A DNA stretch of 64,000 bases from Umezawaea beigongshangensis. GTDB lineage: Bacteria > Actinomycetota > Actinomycetes > Mycobacteriales > Pseudonocardiaceae. Made by a program: the position numbers and the translations under genes. The stretch lies in NCBI RefSeq assembly GCF_016464305.1, contig NZ_JAEIOJ010000007.1, positions 62,001-126,000 on the forward strand, read 5' to 3'. Positions 9,164 to 17,656 of the stretch are shown in pieces; the first letter of the stretch is position 1, and each line of letters opens with the position of its first letter. A model generated the notes under the pieces. That model saw only the letters and a list, made by a program, of their open reading frames with translations. It was not told the DNA's origin and did not search any database.

Positions 9164-9394
9164 TCACACCTCCGGCGCGAGCACCTCCGCGTTCTCCCCG
9201 CGCACCACGATCGCCTCCATCGGGCACGACTCCGCCGCGTCGAGCACCGCGTCGTCGGGCTCGACGGCCGCCTCGACCGCCTGCGCCCGGTCCCCCACCA
9301 GGACGAAGCGCTCCGGTGCTATCGCCGTGCACATGCCCGATCCCACGCAGCTCGTCCTGTCGACCTCGATCCGCCACGTCACGACCGTCACCAC
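9164..9394 (-). CDS. [3Fe-4S] ferredoxin, second copy
   Basis: A 76-residue ferredoxin with cluster cysteines C16, C22 and C57, closely similar to the one at 7592-7822. It overlaps the stop of the P450 encoded at 9388-10587 and is coupled to it. Having one dedicated ferredoxin per P450 suggests that the whole P450-ferredoxin unit was duplicated, followed by divergence of the P450s. Confidence 0.9.
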   Translation of the reverse strand: MVTVVTWRIEVDRTSCVGSGMCTAIAPERFVLVGDRAQAVEAAVEPDDAVLDAAESCPMEAIVVRGENAEVLAPEV

Positions 9395-10587
9395 CTCACC
9401 GGCAGGGAGGCCAGACCGCGCACCAGCCTGCCCTTCTTGAACACGATCTCCTCGACGGGCGCCGCCAGCTCCAGCGCCGGGAAGCGCTGGAGCAGCGCGC
9501 TGAGGGCCACCTGCAACTCCATGCGCGCGAGCTGTGCGCCGACGCAGTGGTGCACGCCGTGACCGAAGGCGATGTGCGGGTTGGTCTCGCGCCGGAAGTC
9601 GATCAGCTCCGGGTGGGTGAACACGGCGTCGTCCCGGTTGGCGGACGGCATGCTGACCAGCACGGCGTCACCGGCGGGCACGGTCACCCCGCCGATCTCC
9701 ACGTCCTCGGTGGCGATCCGCGCGAACCCGGCCGCACCACCCAGCGGCACGATCCGCAGCAGCTCCTCGACGGCGGCGGGCACCAGGTCGGGGGTCGTGC
9801 GCAGCGCGGCCAGGTGCTCGGGCTCGGTGAGCAGGGTGTAGACGAAGTTGCCGATCTGGTTCGCCGTCGTCTCGTGCCCGGCGACGAGCAGCGTCACGCC
9901 GAAGTTGACCAGCTCGGCCTCGGTCAGCCGGTCGCCCTCGTCGCGCGCTTGCACGAGCGTCCCGAGCACGTCGTCGGTGGGGTGCTCGCGCCGCTGCGCC
10001 ACCAGCCCCGCGATGTAGTCGCGCAGGTCCTCGACGGCGGCGACGATCTCCTCCGGGGCGAACGCGGTGAGCGCCAGCGCCTTGTCCGACCAGCGGCGGA
10101 AGTCGACGCGGTCCTCGACCGGCACCCCGAGCATCTCGCAGATGAGCGTGATCGGGAGCGGCAGCGCCAGCGCCTCGATCAGGTCGACGGGCGGCCCCTG
10201 CGCCTCCACGGCGTCGAGCAGGTCGCCGACGATCTTCTCGGCGCGCGGCCGGAGCATCTCGGTGCGCCGCGCGGTGAACGCCTTGGCCACCAGCTTGCGC
10301 AGCCTCGTGTGGTCGGGCGGGTCCATCGTCAGGATGTTGGTGTCCCGCGACACCAGGGGCGTCGTCCGGGGGACGTCGGCTCCGACGGTGGCCGCGCGGC
10401 TGAAGCGCGGATCGGACAGCACCGTCCTGACGTCGGTGTACCGCGTGGCGAGCCACCCGTCACCGCCGTGGGGCAGCCGGACCCTCGTCACCGGCTCGGA
10501 CCGCCGCAGCTCCGCGTAGGTCGGGTGGAGTCGCAGCCGGTCCGCCTCGCCGAACGGGTAGGTCCTGGGTTGCTGGCCGGTCGTCAT
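9388..10587 (-). CDS. cytochrome P450, CYP105-like (second of tandem pair, operon leader)
   Basis: A 399-residue P450 monooxygenase with the same layout as its neighbour: AGHETT I-helix motif, EELLR (ExxR) and FGHGVHHCVG haem loop. The start is the ATG at 10587, preceded by GGAGGAG at 6-8 nt; an upstream in-frame start at 10662 would run through the promoter and operator and is rejected. As first gene below the TetR-type operator it is probably induced by a ligand of the TetR protein, perhaps a xenobiotic or a secondary metabolite. Substrate unknown. Confidence 0.93.
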   Translation of the reverse strand: MTTGQQPRTYPFGEADRLRLHPTYAELRRSEPVTRVRLPHGGDGWLATRYTDVRTVLSDPRFSRAATVGADVPRTTPLVSRDTNILTMDPPDHTRLRKLVAKAFTARRTEMLRPRAEKIVGDLLDAVEAQGPPVDLIEALALPLPITLICEMLGVPVEDRVDFRRWSDKALALTAFAPEEIVAAVEDLRDYIAGLVAQRREHPTDDVLGTLVQARDEGDRLTEAELVNFGVTLLVAGHETTANQIGNFVYTLLTEPEHLAALRTTPDLVPAAVEELLRIVPLGGAAGFARIATEDVEIGGVTVPAGDAVLVSMPSANRDDAVFTHPELIDFRRETNPHIAFGHGVHHCVGAQLARMELQVALSALLQRFPALELAAPVEEIVFKKGRLVRGLASLPVRW

Positions 10588-10613
10588 CCCGTGCTCCTCC
10601 CACCGACTGCGCG

Positions 10614-10635
10614 CATGTAAGCGTGTGCTTACATG
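10614..10635 (-). promoter_or_regulatory. palindromic operator of the P450 operon (probable TetR site)
   Basis: A perfect 9-bp inverted repeat, CATGTAAGC and GCTTACATG, separated by GTGT. It starts 5 bases downstream of the -10 hexamer and so covers the expected transcription start. It lies between the TetR gene and the first P450 gene. Its AT-rich arms stand out in this GC-rich DNA. Binding by the adjacent TetR protein is inferred. Confidence 0.8.
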
Positions 10636-10640
10636 ACTCG

Positions 10641-10669
10641 ACCGTAGGCAGTCGATCACCAACCGTCAA
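10641..10669 (-). promoter_or_regulatory. sigma-70-like promoter of the P450-ferredoxin operon
   Basis: Minus-strand -35 TTGACG (10664-10669), 17-base spacer, -10 TACGGT (10641-10646). Both hexamers fit the housekeeping consensus well and the palindromic operator follows immediately, the usual layout for repression. Confidence 0.7.
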
Positions 10670-10705
10670 CGACCCGATCCGGTGATCGTGGCCGAGGAGC
10701 GCGTC

Positions 10706-11269
10706 CTACCGCTCGGAGCGCTCCAGCAGGACCTGCACGGCGCGGAGCACGTGCTCGCTCACCCGCTCCGGGTCGGCGCTGGCCAGCGGCTCCTTGGCCA
10801 GCACGGACCGCAGCAGCCCGATGCCCAGCAACCACGCCAGGACCAGGTCCGCCCGCACGTCGGCGTCCTCGGCGTCGGTCAGCGAGCTGAGCACCTCGGC
10901 GTACTCGTCCCCCATGCGCTGCCGGATCGCCGCGGCCGCCCCGTCGTGGGAGACGGACCGCAGCGCCGCGTGCAGCGGGTGGTCGTGCAGGCGCGGCCCC
11001 TCCTCGTCGAGCATCCGCTCCAGGACGCGGGCGAGTGCGCGCTCGGCGGGCGACTCGGCCAGCAGCTCGTGGCTCTGCCGCGCCATGACGGTCGCGAACA
11101 GGGCCTCCTTGCTGCCGAAGTAGCGGAACAGCAGCGCCTGGTTGACCCCGGCCCTACCGGCGATGTCGCGCACGGTCGTGCGGTCGAAGCCGCGCTCGGC
11201 GAACAGGACCGCCGCGGCGTCGAGCAGTGCGGCGCGGGTGGCCGCGGAATCCCTCGGACGAGTGGTCAC
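10706..11269 (-). CDS. TetR family transcriptional regulator
   Basis: A 187-residue one-component regulator. The N-terminal helix-turn-helix domain is typical of TetR (TTVRDIAGRAGVNQALLFRYF, split at about residues 31-51), followed by a helical ligand-binding domain. It is transcribed in the same direction as, and directly upstream of, the P450-ferredoxin genes, and starts 7 nt after the proA stop. The palindrome at 10614-10635 is its likely target; it would repress the P450 operon until a ligand binds. Its own gene has no separate palindrome, so it may be read from proA without autoregulation. Confidence 0.9.
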   Translation of the reverse strand: MTTRPRDSAATRAALLDAAAVLFAERGFDRTTVRDIAGRAGVNQALLFRYFGSKEALFATVMARQSHELLAESPAERALARVLERMLDEEGPRLHDHPLHAALRSVSHDGAAAAIRQRMGDEYAEVLSSLTDAEDADVRADLVLAWLLGIGLLRSVLAKEPLASADPERVSEHVLRAVQVLLERSER

Positions 11270-11276
11270 GGGCGGG

Positions 11277-12578
11277 TCAGGACGTGGGGCGGACGTGCCC
11301 CTCGCCCCACACCACCCACTTGGACGAGGTCAGCTCCGCGAGTCCCATCGGCCCGCGGGCGTGCAGCTTCTGCGTGGAGATGCCGATCTCCGCGCCCATG
11401 CCCAGCTCGGCCCCGTCGGTGAACGCCGTGGAGGCGTTGACCATGACGGCCGCGGCGTCGACGCGGGCGGTGAACCGCCGGGCGGCCGTCACGTCGGACG
11501 TCACGATCGCCTCGGTGTGGCCCGAGCCGTGGGCGGCGATGTGCGCGACGGCCTCGTCGAGCGAGCCGACGACCTTCGCGGCGATGTCCAGCGAGAGGTA
11601 CTCGACGTCCCAGTCCTCGTCCGTGGCGGGCACGACCTCACCGGCGAGCCCCGCGAACACGGGCTCGGCGTGCACGGTGACACCGGCCCCGCGCAGCGCT
11701 CCGGCCAGGCGCGGGACGAACGCGTCGGCCACGTCGGCGTGCACCAGCACCGTCTCCACCGTGTTGCACACGCTGGGGCGGCGGGTCTTGGCGTTGAGCA
11801 CGATCCGCTCGGCGTCGTCGAGGTCCGCCGAGGCGTCCACGTAGACGTGGCAGTTGCCCACGCCCGTCTCGATCGTCGGCACGGTCGCCTGCTCGACGAC
11901 GGCGGAGATGAGCCCGGCGCCACCGCGCGGGATCACCAGGTCCACCAGGCCGCGAGCGGTGATCAGGTGACGCACGGAGGCGCGGTCGTGGCACGGCAGC
12001 AGCTGCACCGCGTCGGCGGGCAGGCCGCTGGCGACGAGCGCGTCCCGCAGCACGGCGACGAGCGCGGTGTTGGAGCGCTCGGCCGAGGAGGAACCGCGCA
12101 GCAGCACGGCGTTGCCCGACTTGAGCGCGAGCCCGGCCGCGTCCACGGTGACGTTGGGGCGGGCCTCGTAGACCATGCCGACCACGCCGAGCGGCACGCG
12201 CACCTGGCGGGTCTCCAGGCCGTTGGGCAGGACGCCGCCGCGCAGCACCTCGCCCACCGGGTCGGCCAGTCCGGCGACGGTCAGCAGGCCCTGCGCCACG
12301 CCGTCGATCCGCGCGGGGGTGAGCGCGAGGCGGTCCAGCAGGGACTCGGAGGTCCCGGCGGCGCGTCCGGCCTCCACGTCGGCGGTGTTGGCCAGCAGGA
12401 CCTCGTCGGCGCGCTCGCGCAGCGCGGCGGCCATCGCGCGCAGCGCGGCGTCCTTCACCTCGCGGGTCGCGAGCACGAGCTCGTCGGCGGCGACGCGGGC
12501 GCGGCGGGCGGCGGCGTGCACCTCCTCGCGCAGGTCGTCGCCGGTGCTGACGCGCTCGGGTGCCGTGGTGGTCGTCAC
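11277..12578 (-). CDS. proA: gamma-glutamyl phosphate reductase
   Basis: A 433-residue enzyme that reduces gamma-glutamyl phosphate to glutamate semialdehyde with NADPH, the second step of proline synthesis. It has the aldehyde-dehydrogenase fold with the catalytic Cys271 in [12 protein letters not shown], and the conserved [21 protein letters not shown] block (split at about 132-152). Length normal. The partner proB lies about 6 kb away on the same strand, separated by recQ, a transporter and other genes, so the two are not an operon here, as in mycobacteria. Confidence 0.96.
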   Translation of the reverse strand: MTTTTAPERVSTGDDLREEVHAAARRARVAADELVLATREVKDAALRAMAAALRERADEVLLANTADVEAGRAAGTSESLLDRLALTPARIDGVAQGLLTVAGLADPVGEVLRGGVLPNGLETRQVRVPLGVVGMVYEARPNVTVDAAGLALKSGNAVLLRGSSSAERSNTALVAVLRDALVASGLPADAVQLLPCHDRASVRHLITARGLVDLVIPRGGAGLISAVVEQATVPTIETGVGNCHVYVDASADLDDAERIVLNAKTRRPSVCNTVETVLVHADVADAFVPRLAGALRGAGVTVHAEPVFAGLAGEVVPATDEDWDVEYLSLDIAAKVVGSLDEAVAHIAAHGSGHTEAIVTSDVTAARRFTARVDAAAVMVNASTAFTDGAELGMGAEIGISTQKLHARGPMGLAELTSSKWVVWGEGHVRPTS

Positions 12579-12630
12579 GTCCTAGAGGGTACGGCGGCCG
12601 GTTCAGGAGTGTCGCCCAGGTTCCCGCCTG

Positions 12631-14754
12631 GTGAACGCGGTGTCGGTGGCACCTGCCACAGTGGACGGCGTGGACGACGCAGCGCTCCGTGAATCGGCCG
12701 ACCAGCGCCTCCGAGCCCTCGCCGGGCCGGACGCCCGGCTGCGCGAGGACCAGTGGACCGCGATCCGCGCGCTGGTCGCCGACCGCAGGCGGGCGCTGGT
12801 CGTGCAGCGCACCGGGTGGGGCAAGTCGGCGGTGTACTTCATCGCCACGGCGCTGCTGCGGGAGCTGGGCGAGGGGCCGACGGTCATCGTCTCGCCGCTG
12901 CTCGCCCTGATGCGCAACCAGGTCGACGCCGCGGAGCGCGCGGGCGTGCACGCCGCGACGATCAACTCGGCCAACACGGACGAGTGGCAGCAGGTGCAGG
13001 ACTCGGTGGCGGCCGGTGAGGTCGACGTGCTGCTGGTGAGCCCCGAACGGCTGAACAACCCGGACTTCCGCGACACGGTCCTGCCGTCGCTGACCGCGTC
13101 GGCCGGGCTGCTGGTGGTGGACGAGGCGCACTGCATCTCCGACTGGGGCCACGACTTCCGCCCCGACTACCGGCGGCTGCGCACGCTGCTGACCGAGCTG
13201 CCGCCGGGCGTGCCGGTCCTCGCGACCACGGCGACGGCGAACGACCGCGTGGTGCGCGACGTCACCGAGCAGCTCGGGCTCGGCTCCGGCTCGGACGCGC
13301 TGGTGCTGCGCGGCCCGCTGGACCGGGAGAGCCTGCGGCTGGCGGCCGTGCGGCTGCCCACGGCCGAGGCGCGGCTGGGGTGGCTCGCCGAGCACCTGGA
13401 GACGCTGCCCGGCTCGGGGATCGTCTACGCGCTGACCGTGGCCGCTGCGGACGACGTGGCGTCGTTCCTGCGCGACCGCGGCCACCCGGTCGCCTCCTAC
13501 TCCGGCCGCACCGACCCCGCTGAGCGGCAGCGCGCCGAGGAGGACCTGCTCGCCAACCGGGTGAAGGCGCTCGTGGCGACCTCGGCGCTGGGCATGGGCT
13601 TCGACAAGCCCGACCTGGGGTTCGTCGTGCACCTGGGCGCTCCCCCGTCGCCGATCGCCTACTACCAGCAGATCGGCCGCGCCGGTCGCGGGGTGGAGCG
13701 GGCCGAGGTGCTGCTGCTGCCCGGCCCCGAGGACCGGGACATCTGGGCCTACTTCGCCTCGCTGGCGTTCCCCCCGGAGCACGTCGTGCGGCAGGTGCTC
13801 GACGTGCTGGCCGACGCGGACCGCGCGCTGTCGACGGCCGCGCTGGAGCCGCTGGTCGAGCTGTCCCGCACGCGCCTGGAGGTGGTGCTGAAGGTGCTCG
13901 ACGTCGACGGCGCCGTGCACCGGGTCAAGGGCGGGTGGATCTCCACCGGGATGCCGTGGGACTACGACGCCGAGCGCTACGGGCGCATCGCCGAGGCGCG
14001 GAAGGTCGAGCAGCAGGCGATGCTCGACTACCTGAGCACCGACGGGTGCCGCATGGAGTTCCTGCTGCGGCAGCTCGACGACCCGAACGCCGCGCCGTGC
14101 GGGCGGTGCGACAACTGCACCGGCGAACGGCCGTCGGCGCGGGTGTCGGACACGGCGGCCACCGCGGCGCGCGACCGGCTGATGCGACCCGGCGTCGACC
14201 TCGCGCCGCGCAAGATGTGGCCGACCGGCATGGCGGCGGTCGGCGTCCCGCTCACCGGCCGCATCCCCGCGTCGGCCGTCGCGGAGACCGGCCGCGCGCT
14301 GGGCCGGCTGACCGACATCGGCTGGGGCAACCGCCTGCGGTCCCTGTTCTCCGACGACCGCGACGGCCCGGTGCCCGACGACGTGTTCGCCGCGTGCGTC
14401 GCGGTGCTGTCCGCGTGGGACTGGGAGACCAGGCCCGTCGGCGTCGTCACCGTGGGCTCGCGGCGGCGGCCCGCGCTCGTCGGGAGCTTCGGCGAGCGCA
14501 TCGCCGCGATCGGGCGGCTGCCCCTGCTGGGCACGGTGCGGCTCGGCGAGGCGGGGCACCGGGCGAACAGCGCGCAGCGCCTCGCGGGACTGTGGAGCGG
14601 GGTTCGCGCGCCGGACCTGTCCGGTGTGGACGGTCCGGTGCTGCTCGTGGACGACCGGGTGGACACCGGCTGGACGATGACGCTGGCGGCGAAGACGCTG
14701 CGCGACGCCGGGGCGTCCGCCGTGCTGCCGTTCGCGCTGGCGACGACCGCCTGA
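12631..14754 (+). CDS. RecQ-family DNA helicase with C-terminal phosphoribosyltransferase-like domain
   Basis: Up to 707 residues. The N-terminal two-thirds is a superfamily 2 RecQ helicase: motif I TGWGKS (about 61-66), DEAH box at 164-167 followed by the RecQ hallmark CISDWGHDFR, and the helicase C-terminal SALGMGFDKPD and QQIGRAGR. A RecQ zinc site follows (C473, C490, C493, C496). The last part is different: residues 670-684, VLLVDDRVDTGWTMT, have the form of a PRPP-binding loop of type I phosphoribosyltransferases. No HRDC domain is seen. Several in-frame GTG codons (12631, 12640, 12646, 12661, 12670) leave the start uncertain. It would unwind branched DNA in repair; the tail's role is unknown. 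Confidence 0.88.
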   Translation: MNAVSVAPATVDGVDDAALRESADQRLRALAGPDARLREDQWTAIRALVADRRRALVVQRTGWGKSAVYFIATALLRELGEGPTVIVSPLLALMRNQVDAAERAGVHAATINSANTDEWQQVQDSVAAGEVDVLLVSPERLNNPDFRDTVLPSLTASAGLLVVDEAHCISDWGHDFRPDYRRLRTLLTELPPGVPVLATTATANDRVVRDVTEQLGLGSGSDALVLRGPLDRESLRLAAVRLPTAEARLGWLAEHLETLPGSGIVYALTVAAADDVASFLRDRGHPVASYSGRTDPAERQRAEEDLLANRVKALVATSALGMGFDKPDLGFVVHLGAPPSPIAYYQQIGRAGRGVERAEVLLLPGPEDRDIWAYFASLAFPPEHVVRQVLDVLADADRALSTAALEPLVELSRTRLEVVLKVLDVDGAVHRVKGGWISTGMPWDYDAERYGRIAEARKVEQQAMLDYLSTDGCRMEFLLRQLDDPNAAPCGRCDNCTGERPSARVSDTAATAARDRLMRPGVDLAPRKMWPTGMAAVGVPLTGRIPASAVAETGRALGRLTDIGWGNRLRSLFSDDRDGPVPDDVFAACVAVLSAWDWETRPVGVVTVGSRRRPALVGSFGERIAAIGRLPLLGTVRLGEAGHRANSAQRLAGLWSGVRAPDLSGVDGPVLLVDDRVDTGWTMTLAAKTLRDAGASAVLPFALATTA

Positions 14755-14830
14755 GACCGGGGGCTGGGCAGGCGATGTGATCTGTGGGACGGTCGCGAGG
14801 ACGAGGAGCGTCCGATTCGGGGGTGCCGGT

Positions 14831-16102
14831 GTGGGTGAAGCCGTCGTGGTCCAGAGGCACCGGTTGCCCGTCCGCACGCTCGTCGCGGCGTCCCTCGGCA
14901 ACGCGATCGAGTGGTACGACTGGACCATCTTCGCCACGTTCAGCATCTACTTCGCGACGCAGATCTTCCCGGCGGGCAACGAGGCCCTCGCCCTCGTCAA
15001 CACCCTCGCCACGTACGCCCTGGCGTTCTTCTTCCGGCCGCTGGGCGGCTACCTGCTCGGCCGGTTCGCCGACCTGCGGGGCCGCCGCACGGCCATGGTC
15101 GTGACGATCGCGCTGATGGCGGGCGGGTCGACGGCCATCGCGCTGCTGCCGACCTTCTCCCAGGTCGGCTGGTTCGCGCCGGTCCTGCTTCTGCTCGCCC
15201 GCATCGCGCAGGGGTTGTCGCTGGGCGGTGAGGTGTCCAACGCCTCCGCCTATCTCGCCGAGATCGCCCCGCCGGAGCGGCGCGGCCGCTACTCGGCGTT
15301 CTTCTACGTCTCCACCGGCACGGCGGTGCTGATCGCCTCGCTGCTGGGGTTCGCGCTGGCGCGCACTCTCAGCGCCGAAGACCTCTCGTCGTTCGGCTGG
15401 CGCATCCCCTTCCTCGTCGGCGGCGTGCTGGGACTGGCCGGGCTGTGGCTGCGGCGCAGCCTCGCGGAGACCGAGCAGTTCGAGCAGAACCGGGAGAAGG
15501 CGGAGAAGCTGCGCACCCCGCTGCTGACGACGCTGCGCGAGCACCCGGGGGCGGTGGGGCGGCTCGTGGGCTTCACGATGCTGTCGACCCTCTGCTACTA
15601 CACGTTCTTCAGCGCGCTGACGCCGTTCGCGGTGAAGCAGCGCGGCGCGGACGCGGTGGACGTCTTCCTCGCGCTGTCGATCGCCACGGCGCTGTTCGTC
15701 GCCCTCCAGTACCCGATGGGGGCACTGTCGGACCGGTTCGGCCGACGGCCGCAACTGCTGGTGTGGTCGGCGGCGACGGCCGTGCTGATCGTGCCGCTGT
15801 CCACGCTGATCGGGCCGGGTCTCGGCGGTCTGCTGGTGGTGTTCTGCGTCGGGCTCGGGCTCTACACGATGATGACGTCGATCGCCCCGGCCGTGATGAG
15901 CGAGCTGTTCCCGACGGAGCTGCGGGGCCTGGGCATCGGCGCCTGGTACAACCTGACGGTCGCGGTCTTCGGCGGCACGGCCCCGCTGGTGATCACCGTG
16001 CTGGCGGGCAGCACGTTCTTCTTCTACGTCGCCGCGGGCGCGGCCGTCGCGTTCCTGGTGATCCTCACCCTGCCGGAGACGCGCGGCGCAGAATTGCGGT
16101 GA
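14831..16102 (+). CDS. MFS transporter, metabolite:H+ symporter (MHS) family
   Basis: A 423-residue transporter with twelve predicted membrane segments. The N-terminal AASLGNAIEWYDW and FFRPLGGYLLGRFADLRGRR blocks are characteristic of the MHS family (ProP, ShiA, KgtP relatives), which import organic acids or compatible solutes with protons. Substrate not predictable. The GTG at 14831 is favoured because family N-termini are short; an earlier GTG at 14777 would add 18 residues unlike the family. It follows recQ on the same strand after 76 bases. Confidence 0.88.
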   Translation: MGEAVVVQRHRLPVRTLVAASLGNAIEWYDWTIFATFSIYFATQIFPAGNEALALVNTLATYALAFFFRPLGGYLLGRFADLRGRRTAMVVTIALMAGGSTAIALLPTFSQVGWFAPVLLLLARIAQGLSLGGEVSNASAYLAEIAPPERRGRYSAFFYVSTGTAVLIASLLGFALARTLSAEDLSSFGWRIPFLVGGVLGLAGLWLRRSLAETEQFEQNREKAEKLRTPLLTTLREHPGAVGRLVGFTMLSTLCYYTFFSALTPFAVKQRGADAVDVFLALSIATALFVALQYPMGALSDRFGRRPQLLVWSAATAVLIVPLSTLIGPGLGGLLVVFCVGLGLYTMMTSIAPAVMSELFPTELRGLGIGAWYNLTVAVFGGTAPLVITVLAGSTFFFYVAAGAAVAFLVILTLPETRGAELR

Positions 16103-16197
16103 CCGCTGGCCAAGCACCCCGCGAAAGCGATCCTTTGCGGTGAAGGTGCTGGTCGTGGTGGTGAGGAACGGAGTGGACGGGGCTAGCTTCGGGCCGC

Positions 16198-17097
16198 ATG
16201 AAGCAGCGGATCACCACGATGCGGAGTCGGGAACTCGGCGAGGAACTGCGCCGCGCCCGCGAGCGCGCCGGGGTCAGGGGCTACGCGGTGTGCGAGGAGC
16301 TGGAGTGGTCGGCCACGAAGCTGTCGAAGCTGGAGGGCGGCTGGCGCGGCACCAGTGACGTGGAGCTGGCGGCGCTGCTGGGCAGGCTCGGCACGGACAA
16401 GCGCACGCGCGACCGGATCATCGCCCTGGCGCAGGGGCACGACACGGGCTACCTGGCCCGTCCGCACTTCAGCACCCTCGCCGATTCGCTGGTGTGCCTG
16501 ATCATCCACGAGCGGGCGGCCCGCACGATCTGCAAGTACGAGCTGATGCTGGTCCCCGGACTGCTCCAGACCGAGGAGTACGCGGAGACCCTGATCCGGG
16601 GCGGCGGAGTGGACGCGGCGGAGGACGTCGGGCCGATGATCCGCTCGCGGATGGACCGGCAGGAGGTCCTCACCGGGGACGAATCACCCGACGCGGTGTT
16701 CTTCGTCCACGAGATGGCGCTCCAGGCCCCGATCGGCAACTCCCGGATCATGCACGACCAGATGATGCGCTTGGCGTTCATGAGCGAGTGGTCCCGGCTG
16801 AGCCCGCGCGTGGTGCCGCTGGCGGTGAACCACCCGCTCCTCGCGCGGTCGTTCGTCCTGATGACCTTCGACGAGGTCGGCCCCGTCGCCTACGTGGAGA
16901 CGGACGTCGCGACCCTGTTCGTGGACGACCGGCGAGCCGTCGAGTTCTACCACCGCAAACAGGCAGCTCTGTCAGAACTGGCTCTGGATGCGGAACAATC
17001 GCGGTCGGTGTTCGCCCACTGGGCCGACGTCTACGACCGGCGAGAGGACCGCGATGAGCAGGACGTGGCGCACGAGCAGCTACAGCGGAACCGGTAA
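16198..17097 (+). CDS. XRE-family regulator with DUF5753 domain
   Basis: A 299-residue protein with an N-terminal helix-turn-helix (about residues 9-60; RRARERAGVRGYAVCEEL, then LSKLEGG) and a C-terminal DUF5753 domain with the usual YELMLVPGLLQTEEYA entry and the RQ-containing helix. Actinomycetes carry many such regulators, each paired with a small DUF397 gene; they influence differentiation and antibiotic production (BldB/WhiJ-like systems). The DUF397 gene overlaps its 3' end, so the two form a unit. The first ATG (16198) lacks a clear ribosome binding site; Met8 (16219) is an alternative. Confidence 0.9.
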   Translation: MKQRITTMRSRELGEELRRARERAGVRGYAVCEELEWSATKLSKLEGGWRGTSDVELAALLGRLGTDKRTRDRIIALAQGHDTGYLARPHFSTLADSLVCLIIHERAARTICKYELMLVPGLLQTEEYAETLIRGGGVDAAEDVGPMIRSRMDRQEVLTGDESPDAVFFVHEMALQAPIGNSRIMHDQMMRLAFMSEWSRLSPRVVPLAVNHPLLARSFVLMTFDEVGPVAYVETDVATLFVDDRRAVEFYHRKQAALSELALDAEQSRSVFAHWADVYDRREDRDEQDVAHEQLQRNR

Positions 17098-17230
17098 CGA
17101 GGACTGCGTCGAGGTCTCCTTCACCTCGGACGTGGCGGTGCGGGACTCCAAGAACCCCGCCCCCGAGCTGACCTTCCCCACCGGCACGTGGCACGAGTTC
17201 CTGCGCCGGGTCAGCGGCGACCGGACCTGA
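17054..17230 (+). CDS. DUF397 domain protein
   Basis: A 58-residue protein starting at the ATG at 17054 (MSRTWRTSSYSGTGNEDCVE). The SSYSG...CVEV and VRDSKNP blocks are diagnostic for DUF397. The gene overlaps the XRE-DUF5753 gene by 44 bases. Members of this family act with their neighbouring XRE regulator, probably as modulators or antitoxin-like partners; the precise mechanism is unknown. Confidence 0.92.
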   Translation: MSRTWRTSSYSGTGNEDCVEVSFTSDVAVRDSKNPAPELTFPTGTWHEFLRRVSGDRT

Positions 17231-17238
17231 TCGAGGCG

Positions 17239-17275
17239 GAGCGGCGGGAACGCACAGCTCGTGTCCCCGCCGCTC
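17239..17275. terminator. hairpin between convergent genes
   Basis: A 10-bp inverted repeat, GAGCGGCGGG and CCCGCCGCTC, with a 17-base loop, in the 49-base gap between the convergent DUF397 and secreted SH3-like genes. It has no T-tract, which is common in high-GC actinobacteria. Probably a bidirectional terminator. Confidence 0.6.
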
Positions 17276-17279
17276 GTCG

Positions 17280-17624
17280 TCACGGCACGTAGCAGGTGCT
17301 GGAGAAGCCGGACACGTGCGTGCGCATGTTGGTCAGCTCGTACCACTCTGTGGTGCGGCGGCCGTCCGGGCAGGTGACGGCGTCACCGTGCACCAGCCGG
17401 TGAATGGTCGCCATGTCCCTCGGATTGCCGTGCCCCACGACGGTGGCGTTGACGCTCGGCCTCGTGCGGATTCGCACACCGGGCTGCGTGAAGTCGCTGA
17501 CCCAGTTCCGCGCCACCGATTCCGACGCCGCCGGTGCAGGAGCCGGAGCGGCGGCCGAAACCGGCACGAACGCCAGGGCCAGGACCACGGCGACGAACGC
17601 GGTGGACATCGTTCGACGGATCAT
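17280..17624 (-). CDS. small secreted SH3-like protein
   Basis: A 114-residue protein. The start is the ATG at 17624, with AGGGGGAAG 2 nt upstream. A signal peptide (about 1-27, VVLALAFVPVSAAAPA) is followed by a short Ala/Pro linker and a single bacterial SH3-like domain (QPGVRIRTRPSVNATVV...VTCPDGRRTTEWYEL). Two Cys (in VTCPDG and STCYVP) could form a disulfide. Such proteins often bind peptidoglycan or act as small exported modulators. It is preceded by a similar gene at 17657-18022; the two are probably an old tandem duplication and one transcript. Confidence 0.75.
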   Translation of the reverse strand: MIRRTMSTAFVAVVLALAFVPVSAAAPAPAPAASESVARNWVSDFTQPGVRIRTRPSVNATVVGHGNPRDMATIHRLVHGDAVTCPDGRRTTEWYELTNMRTHVSGFSSTCYVP

Positions 17625-17656
17625 GTCTTCCCCCTCTGCGAAGAACGGTCTCGCTG

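Noticed and set aside
7592-11269. Secondary-metabolite biosynthetic cluster around the P450s
   Set aside because: No synthase, synthetase, terpene or RiPP genes nearby; the neighbours are housekeeping genes, so an inducible catabolic role is more likely.
11638-14946. Minus-strand open frame of about 1100 codons across recQ and into proA
   Set aside because: It runs antisense to recQ and out of frame with proA, with no family motifs; an artefact of the lack of stop codons in high-GC DNA.
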